From an uncultured Acidimicrobiales bacterium (GTDB lineage: Bacteria > Actinomycetota > Acidimicrobiia > Acidimicrobiales > SZUA-35), in contig CALJAE010000131.1 in NCBI GenBank assembly GCA_938028175.1, positions 1-7,086 of the forward strand: 7,086 bases of DNA, read 5' to 3'. Positions 1 through 5,372 of this stretch are shown piece after piece; within the stretch, counting starts at the first letter, position 1, and every line of letters begins with the position of its first letter. Both the position numbers and the translations under genes were made by a program. A model generated the notes under the pieces. It was not told where the DNA came from. It worked only from the letters and a program-made list of their open reading frames with translations, and ran no database searches.

Positions 1-46
1 AATCTGCCGGCTTATGCCTTCGTAGGTTCAAATCCTACCCGGCCCA
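1..46 (+). tRNA. tRNA-Tyr (GUA), 3' part, cut by window edge
   Basis: The window opens inside a tRNA. Bases 1-7 fit the last two anticodon-loop bases and the 3' anticodon strand TCTGC. A long variable arm follows, with a GGC/GCC stem at about 9-18. The T arm is perfect: GTAGG (22-26), loop TTCAAAT, CCTAC (34-38). The acceptor 3' strand CCGGCCC is at 39-45 and discriminator A at 46. A long variable arm limits the choice to Tyr, Leu or Ser. The string AATCTGCCG after the missing anticodon matches bacterial tRNA-Tyr as I recall it. CCA is not encoded. The anticodon lies outside the window, so the identity is inferred. Confidence 0.85.
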
Positions 47-137
47 CTGTCGGTTTCGCCTTCGGCGAAGCCCTTGCAGAGTTTGCTGTGCAAACTCTGG
101 GCATCTTAAAACTCAGCATTTGGGGAACCAAACGTCG
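47..137 (+). repeat. Three-hairpin element, copy 1
   Basis: This element starts at the first base after the tRNA. Hairpin A has 9-bp arms GGTTTCGCC (52-60) and GGCGAAGCC (64-72), with one G-T pair and loop TTC. Hairpin B is a perfect 10-bp stem, CAGAGTTTGC (77-86) with GCAAACTCTG (90-99) and loop TGT. Hairpin C is TTTGG (119-123), loop GGAA (a GNRA-type tetraloop), CCAAA (128-132). The first 29 bases are identical to 145-173, and the last 19 bases differ from 207-225 at one position. There is no T tract after any hairpin, so it is not a standard intrinsic terminator. I do not recognise the family. Confidence 0.85.
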
Positions 138-144
138 CCCCTTG

Positions 145-225
145 CTGTCGGTTTCGCCTTCGGCGAAGCCCTTACCGAGTTTCAGCCATGCTGAAACATC
201 GGAGGTTTTGGGGAACCAAACATCG
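145..225 (+). repeat. Three-hairpin element, copy 2
   Basis: This is the second copy, offset 98 bases from copy 1 at its 5' end and 88 bases at its 3' end. Hairpin A (150-170) and hairpin C (207-220) are sequence-identical to copy 1. Hairpin B is different in sequence but still a hairpin: GTTTCAGC (179-186), loop CAT, GCTGAAAC (190-197). It is extended by CCGA (175-178) pairing with TCGG (199-202) around one bulged A at 198. Keeping a stem while the bases change suggests that the structure matters. Copy 1 has a longer linker between hairpins B and C (100-118). Confidence 0.85.
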
Positions 226-241
226 AACTAGTTCAGAAAGC

Positions 242-247
242 TAGACT
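242..247 (+). promoter_or_regulatory. Candidate -10 box for a leaderless deacylase mRNA
   Basis: TAGACT lies 6 bases before the ATG at 254, so transcription would start at or next to the start codon. No Shine-Dalgarno sequence is seen. A perfect 10-bp palindrome, GAACTAGTTC (225-234), sits just upstream. No convincing -35 box is visible. Confidence 0.45.
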
Positions 248-253
248 GATTCG

Positions 254-757
254 ATGTCGCAGAAACCACTAACGGAAGCTAAAGAGATTCTTCAGCTACT
301 TAGCGATATCGGAGTCGAGCACAAAACACTCGAACACCCAGCCACCTTCACAGTTGCAGAAGCAGAGAAGCTACGCATAGGCCTATCTAGCGCTGGCGAA
401 ACTAAGAATCTATTGTTACGCGACAAGAAGAAGCGCAACTTCCTGCTCACTGCCTCTCACTCAACCGAAGTCGATCTCATCCATCTCTCAGAGCAGATAG
501 AAAGTAAGAGGCTGTCCTTCGCCAGACCAGAACGTCTCGAAGAGTTCCTGGGAATAAAGCCTGGTTCAGTATCAGCTTTTGCCCTAGCCAATGACAGTAA
601 TCACGATGTGGAGTTTTGGCTCGATAGCAACTTAGTTGGCCTAGACGAAATCCACTTTCACCCGCTAGTCAACACAATGTCAACCACTATCAGCTTTCAA
701 GGCCTTCAGAAATTCTGTGACTACACAGGACACAAGCTAAACATCGTTGATCTATAA
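254..757 (+). CDS. YbaK/ProX (PrdX-like) aminoacyl-tRNA deacylase
   Basis: This 167-residue protein fits the free-standing YbaK/PrdX editing-domain family. Members hydrolyse misacylated tRNAs in trans in the cytoplasm, and the PrdX/ProXp-ala branch acts on Ala-tRNA(Pro). Visible family signatures are EHPATFTV at 27-34, ETKNLLLRDKKK at 49-60 with the conserved Lys51 expected in the active site, RLSFA at about 86-90, LGIKPGSVSAFAL in the middle, and FHPLVNT near the C-terminus. Length is normal for a single-domain member. The ATG at 254 is preferred because the family N-terminus begins close by and a -10-like hexamer sits 6 bases upstream. The stop overlaps the convergent downstream gene by 6 bp. 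The exact amino acid and tRNA specificity cannot be read from sequence alone. Confidence 0.88.
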   Translation: MSQKPLTEAKEILQLLSDIGVEHKTLEHPATFTVAEAEKLRIGLSSAGETKNLLLRDKKKRNFLLTASHSTEVDLIHLSEQIESKRLSFARPERLEEFLGIKPGSVSAFALANDSNHDVEFWLDSNLVGLDEIHFHPLVNTMSTTISFQGLQKFCDYTGHKLNIVDL

Positions 758-1471
758 CTTAGACAGAAGGATGTCTTTAGCATCCATCAAATCTTTAACG
801 CGCTCAGAGGCAAGCGTTTCGACTCCCCCATTGTCTGGATGCGCCTGACGAATTAGGCCTCGAAAGTTAGTTTGAACAATCCGTTTGGACACTTGCTCAA
901 TCGGCTCCGCTATTCCCAACTTATCGAGAGCCCAAGCAACAGGATCACTCCAAGAACCCAATCTTTCTAGCTGCTCCCCCGACAATTTATGTTCACTCAG
1001 AACAGAGGAAATGAATTGAGTATTAGGGTCGCCTTCCCAAACCATGGCGTACCTAATGGCATCAATTACTGAGGGTCTGTTCTCAGCACTGATTCTTTCC
1101 ACAGCATACAGGGCTCCCAAAGCAAGTTGAATCGGGGACGCTGTACTGTTGTCAAACTCGTAGCTAAACACTCCGTTTTCATGAACTAGAAGTTGCCGAC
1201 TAGATGTAAGCCCAACTAAGTCGTCTTGATAACGGTGCCGAGCCGATGGCTGATTCACCCTTTGGTTGAACCCAATCAGCTCACAAACATTAAACAGCGA
1301 CTCTCTATCTTCGGCATTAATGTTAGGAACTGTTTGAGCCACCACACCAGCAAGAAGAACCCCGCCGGGGCCGGGACCAGGACCAACGGGTAGATCAATA
1401 TGACCAAGACCAACTCGTCTAGTCGGGGCGATTGGGCGTGAATGGTACACCTCAAGCTCTGCTACAATCAC
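752..1471 (-). CDS. J-domain-like protein with C-terminal HPD motif
   Basis: This 239-residue protein starts at GTG (1471-1469). The C-terminal 45 residues look like helices II-III of a J domain: NFRGLIRQAHPDNGG with HPD at 211-213, then an alpha-helical ASERVKDLMDAKDILL. J domains use HPD to stimulate Hsp70 (DnaK) ATPase. The first 190 residues are not a recognised domain. They include a Gly/Pro stretch, PVGPGPGPGG, at 28-37 and are otherwise mixed and probably helical. No signal peptide or membrane helix is seen, so it is likely cytoplasmic. The start is supported by TAGTTT six bases upstream on the minus strand. AGGA is present but only two bases from the GTG, too close for normal ribosome binding. 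The J-domain call rests on a short motif, and the client is unknown. Confidence 0.72.
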   Translation of the reverse strand: MIVAELEVYHSRPIAPTRRVGLGHIDLPVGPGPGPGGVLLAGVVAQTVPNINAEDRESLFNVCELIGFNQRVNQPSARHRYQDDLVGLTSSRQLLVHENGVFSYEFDNSTASPIQLALGALYAVERISAENRPSVIDAIRYAMVWEGDPNTQFISSVLSEHKLSGEQLERLGSWSDPVAWALDKLGIAEPIEQVSKRIVQTNFRGLIRQAHPDNGGVETLASERVKDLMDAKDILLSKL

Positions 1472-1477
1472 ATTCCT

Positions 1478-1483
1478 AAACTA
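1478..1483 (-). promoter_or_regulatory. Candidate -10 box for the leaderless J-domain gene
   Basis: On the minus strand TAGTTT lies 6 bases before the GTG start, the same spacing seen at the deacylase and hydrolase genes. No clear -35 box is seen. Confidence 0.4.
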
Positions 1484-1599
1484 GTCGCTAAACGAACTAC
1501 TACCGCCGAAATTTGTAAGGAACCAGCCCTTTCATTCACCTGATTCATGCCGATAGGGCATCAAGTAGTGAGGATCGATACCCAACCGCTGTGGTCCGG

Positions 1600-1605
1600 T
1601 AATAT
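1600..1605 (+). promoter_or_regulatory. Candidate -10 box for the PPK2 gene
   Basis: TAATAT is a near-consensus -10 hexamer. It would start transcription near 1611-1613, leaving a leader of about 25 bases with the AAAGG ribosome site before GTG 1637. It lies inside the longer reading frame from ATG 1547, which argues against that upstream start. Confidence 0.45.
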
Positions 1606-1625
1606 TGGTTCTCGTCCTAGTCCCC

Positions 1626-1630
1626 AAAGG
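1626..1630 (+). promoter_or_regulatory. Shine-Dalgarno deciding the PPK2 start
   Basis: AAAGG ends 6 bases before GTG 1637, a normal spacing. ATG 1547 has no comparable site; the nearest AAGG is about 26 bases upstream. This favours 1637 as the start. Confidence 0.5.
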
Positions 1631-1636
1631 TCATCA

Positions 1637-2461
1637 GTGCGCTTCCCAATCGAAAACTACATAGCTAAGCCAGGACACATCCTAGACCTGGCAGATATGG
1701 ACCCTTCAGCCACCTCATATCAAAAGGGTGACTCTCGTGACGATGTTAAGGGTCGTCTCAAAGATTTGAATAAACGCTTGGAAGAACTTCAACATACTTT
1801 GTGGGCACAGAAGAAACACCGAGTTCTCCTCGTCTTACAGGCGATGGATGCAGGCGGCAAAGACGGATCTATTCGCAAAGTCTTTACAGGAGTTAATCCA
1901 GCAGGTGTCAGGGTCGAGTCCTTTGGTAAGCCTTCAAAGAATGAGCTAAGTCGCGACTATCTATGGCGCTGCCATCAAGTAGTGCCAACTGACGGAGAGA
2001 TTGTCGTTTTCAATAGAAGTCACTATGAAGATGTGCTTGCAGTGAGAGTGCTCGGCTTAAAGCCTGAAGATGTATGGCGTAAGCGGTACCAACATATTAA
2101 TGACTTCGAGCGAATGCTGACCGATGAGGGAACGACTGTAGTGAAAATATTTCTCCACATCTCCCCCAAAGAACAAAAGAGACGGCTGCAACGTAGGCTC
2201 GACGAACCGACAAAGAACTGGAAGTTTAAGTCTGCTGATCTAGAACAAAGACAGCTTTGGCATGAACATCAAGAGGCGTTTGAAGAAGCGATCAGCCAGA
2301 CGACCACTGAACGAGCTCCGTGGTATGTAATTCCGGCCGACAACAAGTGGTATCGAGACATTGTTGTTTCAGAAATTATGGTACAGACACTAGAAAATCT
2401 GAACTTGACTTACCCTGAGCCTGAAGAAGCCCTAGAAGGCATCAAAATAGGCAAGATCTAG
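1637..2461 (+). CDS. PPK2-family polyphosphate kinase (polyP:nucleotide phosphotransferase)
   Basis: PPK2 enzymes transfer phosphate between polyphosphate and nucleoside mono- or diphosphates in the cytoplasm. From GTG 1637 the protein has 274 residues. Walker A is DAGGKDG at 71-77, followed by NPAGVRVESFGKPS, DYLWRCHQ and the Walker B region FNRSHYEDV at 125-133. Next come RYQHINDFERML, FLHISPKEQ, the Arg-rich lid KRRLQRRLDEP with NWKF, and APWYVIPADNKWYR near the end. All the core motifs I know for the family are present. It most resembles the single-domain class III-type enzymes such as that of Meiothermus ruber, judged from memory rather than alignment. The frame stays open to ATG 1547 (304 residues), but that adds about 30 residues absent from relatives. 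It ends 3 bp from the convergent kinase gene. Confidence 0.92.
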   Translation: MRFPIENYIAKPGHILDLADMDPSATSYQKGDSRDDVKGRLKDLNKRLEELQHTLWAQKKHRVLLVLQAMDAGGKDGSIRKVFTGVNPAGVRVESFGKPSKNELSRDYLWRCHQVVPTDGEIVVFNRSHYEDVLAVRVLGLKPEDVWRKRYQHINDFERMLTDEGTTVVKIFLHISPKEQKRRLQRRLDEPTKNWKFKSADLEQRQLWHEHQEAFEEAISQTTTERAPWYVIPADNKWYRDIVVSEIMVQTLENLNLTYPEPEEALEGIKIGKI

Positions 2462-2464
2462 CCT

Positions 2465-4390
2465 TTACTCTTCTTCTTCCACTGTTGTGGTAGTCAAAGC
2501 TGTGTTAACTGAAGCAGTTGTTGTTGCCGCTGTTGTAGATGGTGTTGTGGTCGTGGGTGCAGTAGTCGTAGGTGCTGCCGTAGTTGTTGGCGCTGCTGTA
2601 GTCGTAGGCCGCGCTGTAGTCGTAGGCCGCGCTGTGGTAGTCGGACGAGCAGTAGTGGTTGGACGTGCCGTGGTTGTAGGACGAGCAGTAGTAGTCGGGC
2701 GAGCAGTAGTGGTTGGACGTGCCGTGGTTGCAGGACGAGCAGTAGTCGTTGGACGTGCCGTGGTTGCAGGACGAGCAGTAGTAGCCGGGCGAACAGTAGT
2801 CGTAGGACGAGCAGTAGTTGGCACGAAGGTCGGAAGTGTTATACCTGGCTCTGTCGTGCTGGGTAAGCCGACAAACGGATTAGTTGTGGTTGGGATTCCG
2901 ATTATAGGGAACTCAGGCTCGTCTAGGTCATCATCGGTGGTTGTTGATGCTTCCAGAGTTGTTGACGAAGAACCTTGGGTGGTCGTTGATTCGACAGAAT
3001 CTTGGACTGTTGTGTCTGGGTCTGCCAAGAAATCAAAAGTTGGAGAATTGGGTGTTGAAGGCTCTAATGTTCTGCCCTCTTCTGTGGTTGGAGGATTCAC
3101 TATCCCTGGTGCAGCACTACTGATGCTCTGAGGGCTTCCAAAGAGATAACCAAGACCTCCGAGCATTCCTAGCATTACAATAAATACGAACATGCTCCAT
3201 TTACTGGATGCTTCTTCTTCGTCCACTATCTCGATACGTGATTCAACCCCTGATATGGCAACTGGCGGCGATGAGATTGGGCGATTTGTGATTGTCGACT
3301 CAACTGCCTGTGTTGGATAAGCATGTACGTCTGTCTTGTCCAGAACCACTGTCGGATCGGCTACAACAGGTACCACTTGCTGAATCGCTGTTGAATCATC
3401 AACTCTTTCAGCAGGCTTGTCGTCTTCGAAAAAGACTGTTGCTTCAACCTCTTCGAGCACCTTTGTCTCTTGGGTGTCAAGAGGAGTTGTATCTATAAAG
3501 AAGTCATCGCCTGCCACATCTACGAACTTCACCGAAGACAGAACGGGAATTTCCTCAGTCGAATACTCCAGCGAATTGGCAATACGTTGTCGAAGTTCTA
3601 ACGCTGAACTAAACCGACCCGATGGACTCTTACTCATCAGTCGTCTAATTAGAAAATTCAACCAATCAGGAACTTCTAATGCTCCGCTAAAAGCAGGCGG
3701 TGGTTCGTTAACGTGTTTGGTTGCGACTTCTACTGCGGTCTTTCCTCGAAATGGAAGTTCGCCGGCAATCATCTGATAGCCAAGAACGCCAAGTGAGTAC
3801 AAGTCACTCATCGCATCACCTCGAGCGCCTTGAGCTTGCTCGGGCGAGAAGTATGTAGCTGTACCGACTACTAAACCTTCTTTAGTTATAGAGCTGTCAT
3901 TATCAACTAGGGCTATACCGAAGTCAGTCAAACGAGGAACGTCATCGTCTCCTATGACCACGTTTCCTGGTTTCACATCCCGGTGAGTAATTCCTGCTTC
4001 GTGAATAGCATTAAGAGCATCAGCAATACCCATCATAATTTCTGAGGCACGAATCGGGTCGATCGAGCCATCCTTAATCATTTCTTTTACGCTCTTACCT
4101 TCGACATAGTCCATTACAAGAAATGGGACTCCGTCGTGTTCGCCCATGTGATGAACTGTCACGAGGTTCGGGTGTCGCACTCGTCCAGCAGCAATTGATT
4201 CTTGTTTGAATCGACTTAAAGAAACTTGGTCATTAAGCAACGATGACAACAGGAGCTTTATTGCAACAGTCTCACCGTTGGCTAGATCCGTGGCGCGATA
4301 AACGACAGACATGCCGCCCTCACCTATCGGAGATTCTATTTGATATCTGTCCGCCAGGACATTGCCAACTAAGGCACCACCATCGCCCAT
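2465..4390 (-). CDS. PknB-like transmembrane Ser/Thr protein kinase with Thr-Pro repeat ectodomain
   Basis: This 641-residue receptor kinase starts at ATG 4390. The N-terminal kinase domain (about 15-271) is complete: Gly loop GEGGMSVVY at 23-31, VAIK with Lys45, HRDVKPGN with Asp138 and Asn143, DFG at 156-158, activation segment GTATYFSPE ending near 184, and SDLYSLGVL. An acidic linker of about 125 residues follows, then one membrane helix (WSMFVFIVMLGMLGGLGYLFG, about 398-418). The outer part is Thr/Pro/Ser-rich with a TTTARP hexapeptide array and an acidic end, VEEEE. It lacks the PASTA domains of classical PknB, so it likely senses through another outer partner. The frame stays open to ATG 4597, but that adds 69 residues upstream of the normal kinase N-terminus and overlaps the divergent gene. 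TATCCT sits 7 bases before ATG 4390. Confidence 0.93.
   Translation of the reverse strand: MGDGGALVGNVLADRYQIESPIGEGGMSVVYRATDLANGETVAIKLLLSSLLNDQVSLSRFKQESIAAGRVRHPNLVTVHHMGEHDGVPFLVMDYVEGKSVKEMIKDGSIDPIRASEIMMGIADALNAIHEAGITHRDVKPGNVVIGDDDVPRLTDFGIALVDNDSSITKEGLVVGTATYFSPEQAQGARGDAMSDLYSLGVLGYQMIAGELPFRGKTAVEVATKHVNEPPPAFSGALEVPDWLNFLIRRLMSKSPSGRFSSALELRQRIANSLEYSTEEIPVLSSVKFVDVAGDDFFIDTTPLDTQETKVLEEVEATVFFEDDKPAERVDDSTAIQQVVPVVADPTVVLDKTDVHAYPTQAVESTITNRPISSPPVAISGVESRIEIVDEEEASSKWSMFVFIVMLGMLGGLGYLFGSPQSISSAAPGIVNPPTTEEGRTLEPSTPNSPTFDFLADPDTTVQDSVESTTTQGSSSTTLEASTTTDDDLDEPEFPIIGIPTTTNPFVGLPSTTEPGITLPTFVPTTARPTTTVRPATTARPATTARPTTTARPATTARPTTTARPTTTARPTTTARPTTTARPTTTARPTTTARPTTTAAPTTTAAPTTTAPTTTTPSTTAATTTASVNTALTTTTVEEEE
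2570..2818 (-). repeat. In-frame 18-bp coding repeat (TTTARP hexapeptides)
   Basis: Inside the kinase gene, 12 units ending in ARP (one VRP) are followed by two ending in AAP, with a period of 6 residues (18 bp). The DNA also repeats at longer scales. Bases 2646-2676 equal 2700-2730 (offset 54), and a stretch starting at 2715 recurs from 2751 (offset 36). These near-exact blocks suggest recent expansion by slippage or unequal recombination. The encoded segment is a stiff, potentially O-glycosylated stalk outside the membrane. Confidence 0.9.
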
Positions 4391-4397
4391 CAACTTA

Positions 4398-4403
4398 AGG
4401 ATA
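4398..4403 (-). promoter_or_regulatory. Candidate -10 box for a leaderless kinase mRNA
   Basis: On the minus strand TATCCT lies 7 bases before ATG 4390. No Shine-Dalgarno with proper spacing is present. It supports 4390 rather than 4597 as the start. Confidence 0.4.
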
Positions 4404-4418
4404 CATGCTTCTACATGC
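4402..4418. promoter_or_regulatory. Direct repeat TACATGC x2 at the kinase promoter
   Basis: TACATGC at 4402-4408 is repeated at 4412-4418, one helical turn (10 bp) apart, touching the candidate kinase -10 box. Same-face spacing is typical of a regulator binding site. No regulator can be named. Confidence 0.35.
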
Positions 4419-4474
4419 ACAAACTTGTCGCAAAGGCAAGATGTCACAATTTGCCCAAAATTCATCGCAACTAC

Positions 4475-4494
4475 TGGGTGAATACAATCACCCA
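4475..4494. promoter_or_regulatory. Palindrome TGGGTGA-N6-TCACCCA, candidate operator
   Basis: A perfect 7-bp inverted repeat with a 6-base spacer lies between the divergent kinase and secreted-protein genes. It covers the place where the -35 box of the rightward promoter (extended -10 at 4503-4511) would be, so a dimeric repressor site is plausible. There is no T tract, so it does not look like a terminator. Confidence 0.4.
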
Positions 4495-4502
4495 AACGTT
4501 CG

Positions 4503-4511
4503 TGATACTTT
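4503..4511 (+). promoter_or_regulatory. Candidate extended -10 promoter for secreted protein gene
   Basis: TGATACTTT fits the extended -10 pattern TGnTAnnnT. Transcription would start near 4518, giving a leader of about 21 bases that contains the G-rich site GGGTGGG (4530-4536) just before ATG 4539. Confidence 0.4.
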
Positions 4512-4538
4512 TGAACTAGGCAGAAAAACGGGTGGGCG

Positions 4539-5252
4539 ATGATTAGGAAGAACATAATTTGGTTGGTATCCATAATTGCTGGCGTCGCTGCCGTCATGGT
4601 TCCGGCTTCAGCTTTCTACCCTGGTTACGAAGCCGAAGTCTCGACAGGCTCTTCTATTAATCCTTATTCTGCTCAATCGGAATCCTATTTAGATTCACTT
4701 CAAGGAACAGCTCCAACCACTGCCGAATACAGAGACTCTTTCCAGAGAACAACTACAACAGCAACTCCCATAACAGCGACGCCGACTACCGCTCCAACAA
4801 CTCAAGTTGTAACAAGTAGTTCAGCAGAAGTCTCGGTTAGATCCCGCCAAGCAATTCAAGAGTCTCAGGTTGAAGAGGAACCCAGAGCTGCAGTTGTTGA
4901 GCAGGTAGATGAATCAGCTAGGGATTCTGAAATGGAACGATTTAGAGCACAAGCCGAAAGATCAATAGAACAACTAGCAAAACCTAGCCTGACAAATCTA
5001 AGCCTGACAACTGAAACCGATACTGGGCCGTTTGGTGTCAACATCAGCTTCAAATGCACTGATAATGCAACGCTATCGGTACCCGGTGTCGCTGATCGAC
5101 AAGTCAGCTGCTTTGGGACCAGCATCACTAACTCTGCACATATTAGCTATGGACCAGCAACTCCGTCTTCACAGAGTATTTGTATCGAAGATTCTGTTGG
5201 TAGAACATGTCGCAGTGTGGCTCAGAGCTCGATCGATCAGCTACTTGGGTAA
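4539..5252 (+). CDS. Secreted Thr-rich protein with four-Cys C-terminal domain, family unknown
   Basis: I do not recognise this 237-residue protein. Residues 1-25 are a classic Sec signal peptide: basic MIRKN, a hydrophobic core, then ASA before FYPGY as a likely signal peptidase I site. Residues 57-95 are Thr/Ala/Pro-rich (TTTTATPITATPTTAPTT). Residues 97-148 are charged and probably helical, with many Glu, Arg and Gln. Residues 150-237 look like a small beta-rich domain with Cys at 173, 191, 215 and 224, enough for two disulfides outside the cell. No lipobox or second membrane helix is seen. The ATG at 4539 is required for the signal peptide. It is transcribed away from the receptor kinase and is followed 120 bp later by another exported protein. 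A structural or ligand role at the envelope is only a guess from position. Confidence 0.85.
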   Translation: MIRKNIIWLVSIIAGVAAVMVPASAFYPGYEAEVSTGSSINPYSAQSESYLDSLQGTAPTTAEYRDSFQRTTTTATPITATPTTAPTTQVVTSSSAEVSVRSRQAIQESQVEEEPRAAVVEQVDESARDSEMERFRAQAERSIEQLAKPSLTNLSLTTETDTGPFGVNISFKCTDNATLSVPGVADRQVSCFGTSITNSAHISYGPATPSSQSICIEDSVGRTCRSVAQSSIDQLLG

Positions 5253-5311
5253 CATATTTCAGAAAATGAATTGGCTCGCCAAATTCGCACTAAAACAGCC
5301 CAAGATGAGGG

Positions 5312-5328
5312 CTTAGTTCAATACTAAG
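5312..5328. promoter_or_regulatory. Inverted repeat CTTAGT-N5-ACTAAG upstream of second secreted gene
   Basis: A perfect 6-bp inverted repeat lies in the gap between the two secreted-protein genes, upstream of a TAGACT hexamer at 5339-5344 that could be a -10 box. It could be an operator. No T run follows, so a terminator is unlikely. Confidence 0.25.
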
Positions 5329-5338
5329 GATTGACCGC

Positions 5339-5344
5339 TAGACT
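5339..5344 (+). promoter_or_regulatory. Candidate -10 box for second secreted gene
   Basis: TAGACT is identical to the hexamer before the deacylase gene, but here a leader of about 20 bases with a good ribosome site follows. An alternative is TTGACC (5331-5336) as -35 with TGAATA (5354-5359) as a poor -10. Confidence 0.28.
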
Positions 5345-5359
5345 TGTCTGCCTTGAATA

Positions 5360-5367
5360 AAGGCGGT
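5360..5367 (+). promoter_or_regulatory. Strong Shine-Dalgarno for second secreted gene
   Basis: AAGGCGGT differs from AAGGAGGT at one base and ends 5 bases before ATG 5373. It is the best ribosome site in the window and fixes this start. Confidence 0.6.
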
Positions 5368-5372
5368 AACTA

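Noticed and set aside
1..46. Integration (att) site at the tRNA 3' end
   Set aside because: No second copy of the tRNA 3' sequence, integrase or phage-like gene occurs in the window.
47..225. c-di-AMP (ydaO-type) riboswitch, suggested by GGGGAACC preceded by CGGAGG in copy 2
   Set aside because: The later conserved GGGGUGAAUC-like segment is missing, the unit is tandemly repeated, and the likely deacylase promoter lies downstream of it.
47..225. Intrinsic terminator(s) of the tRNA gene
   Set aside because: The hairpins are strong, but none is followed by a T run.
2570..2818. CRISPR-like regular repeat
   Set aside because: The period is 18 bp in frame, there are no unique spacers, and it encodes hexapeptides within a real gene.
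2487..3131. Long plus-strand open frame encoding VVVGRAV repeats
   Set aside because: It is the antisense shadow of the kinase's Thr-Pro repeat. The minus-strand frame continues into a complete kinase domain, membrane helix and stalk.
4391..4597. Upstream extension of the kinase to ATG 4597, with a hydrophobic start
   Set aside because: It overlaps the divergent signal-peptide gene and its promoter. Kinases of this family begin shortly before the Gly loop, which fits ATG 4390.
5032..5316. Second plus-strand frame overlapping the end of the first secreted gene
   Set aside because: It has no recognisable features and overlaps a gene with a signal peptide and ordered Cys domain, so it is an out-of-frame shadow.
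5253..5372. Terminator between the two secreted genes (GCCC...GGGC near 5298-5312)
   Set aside because: The stem has only 4 bp and no T tract follows.
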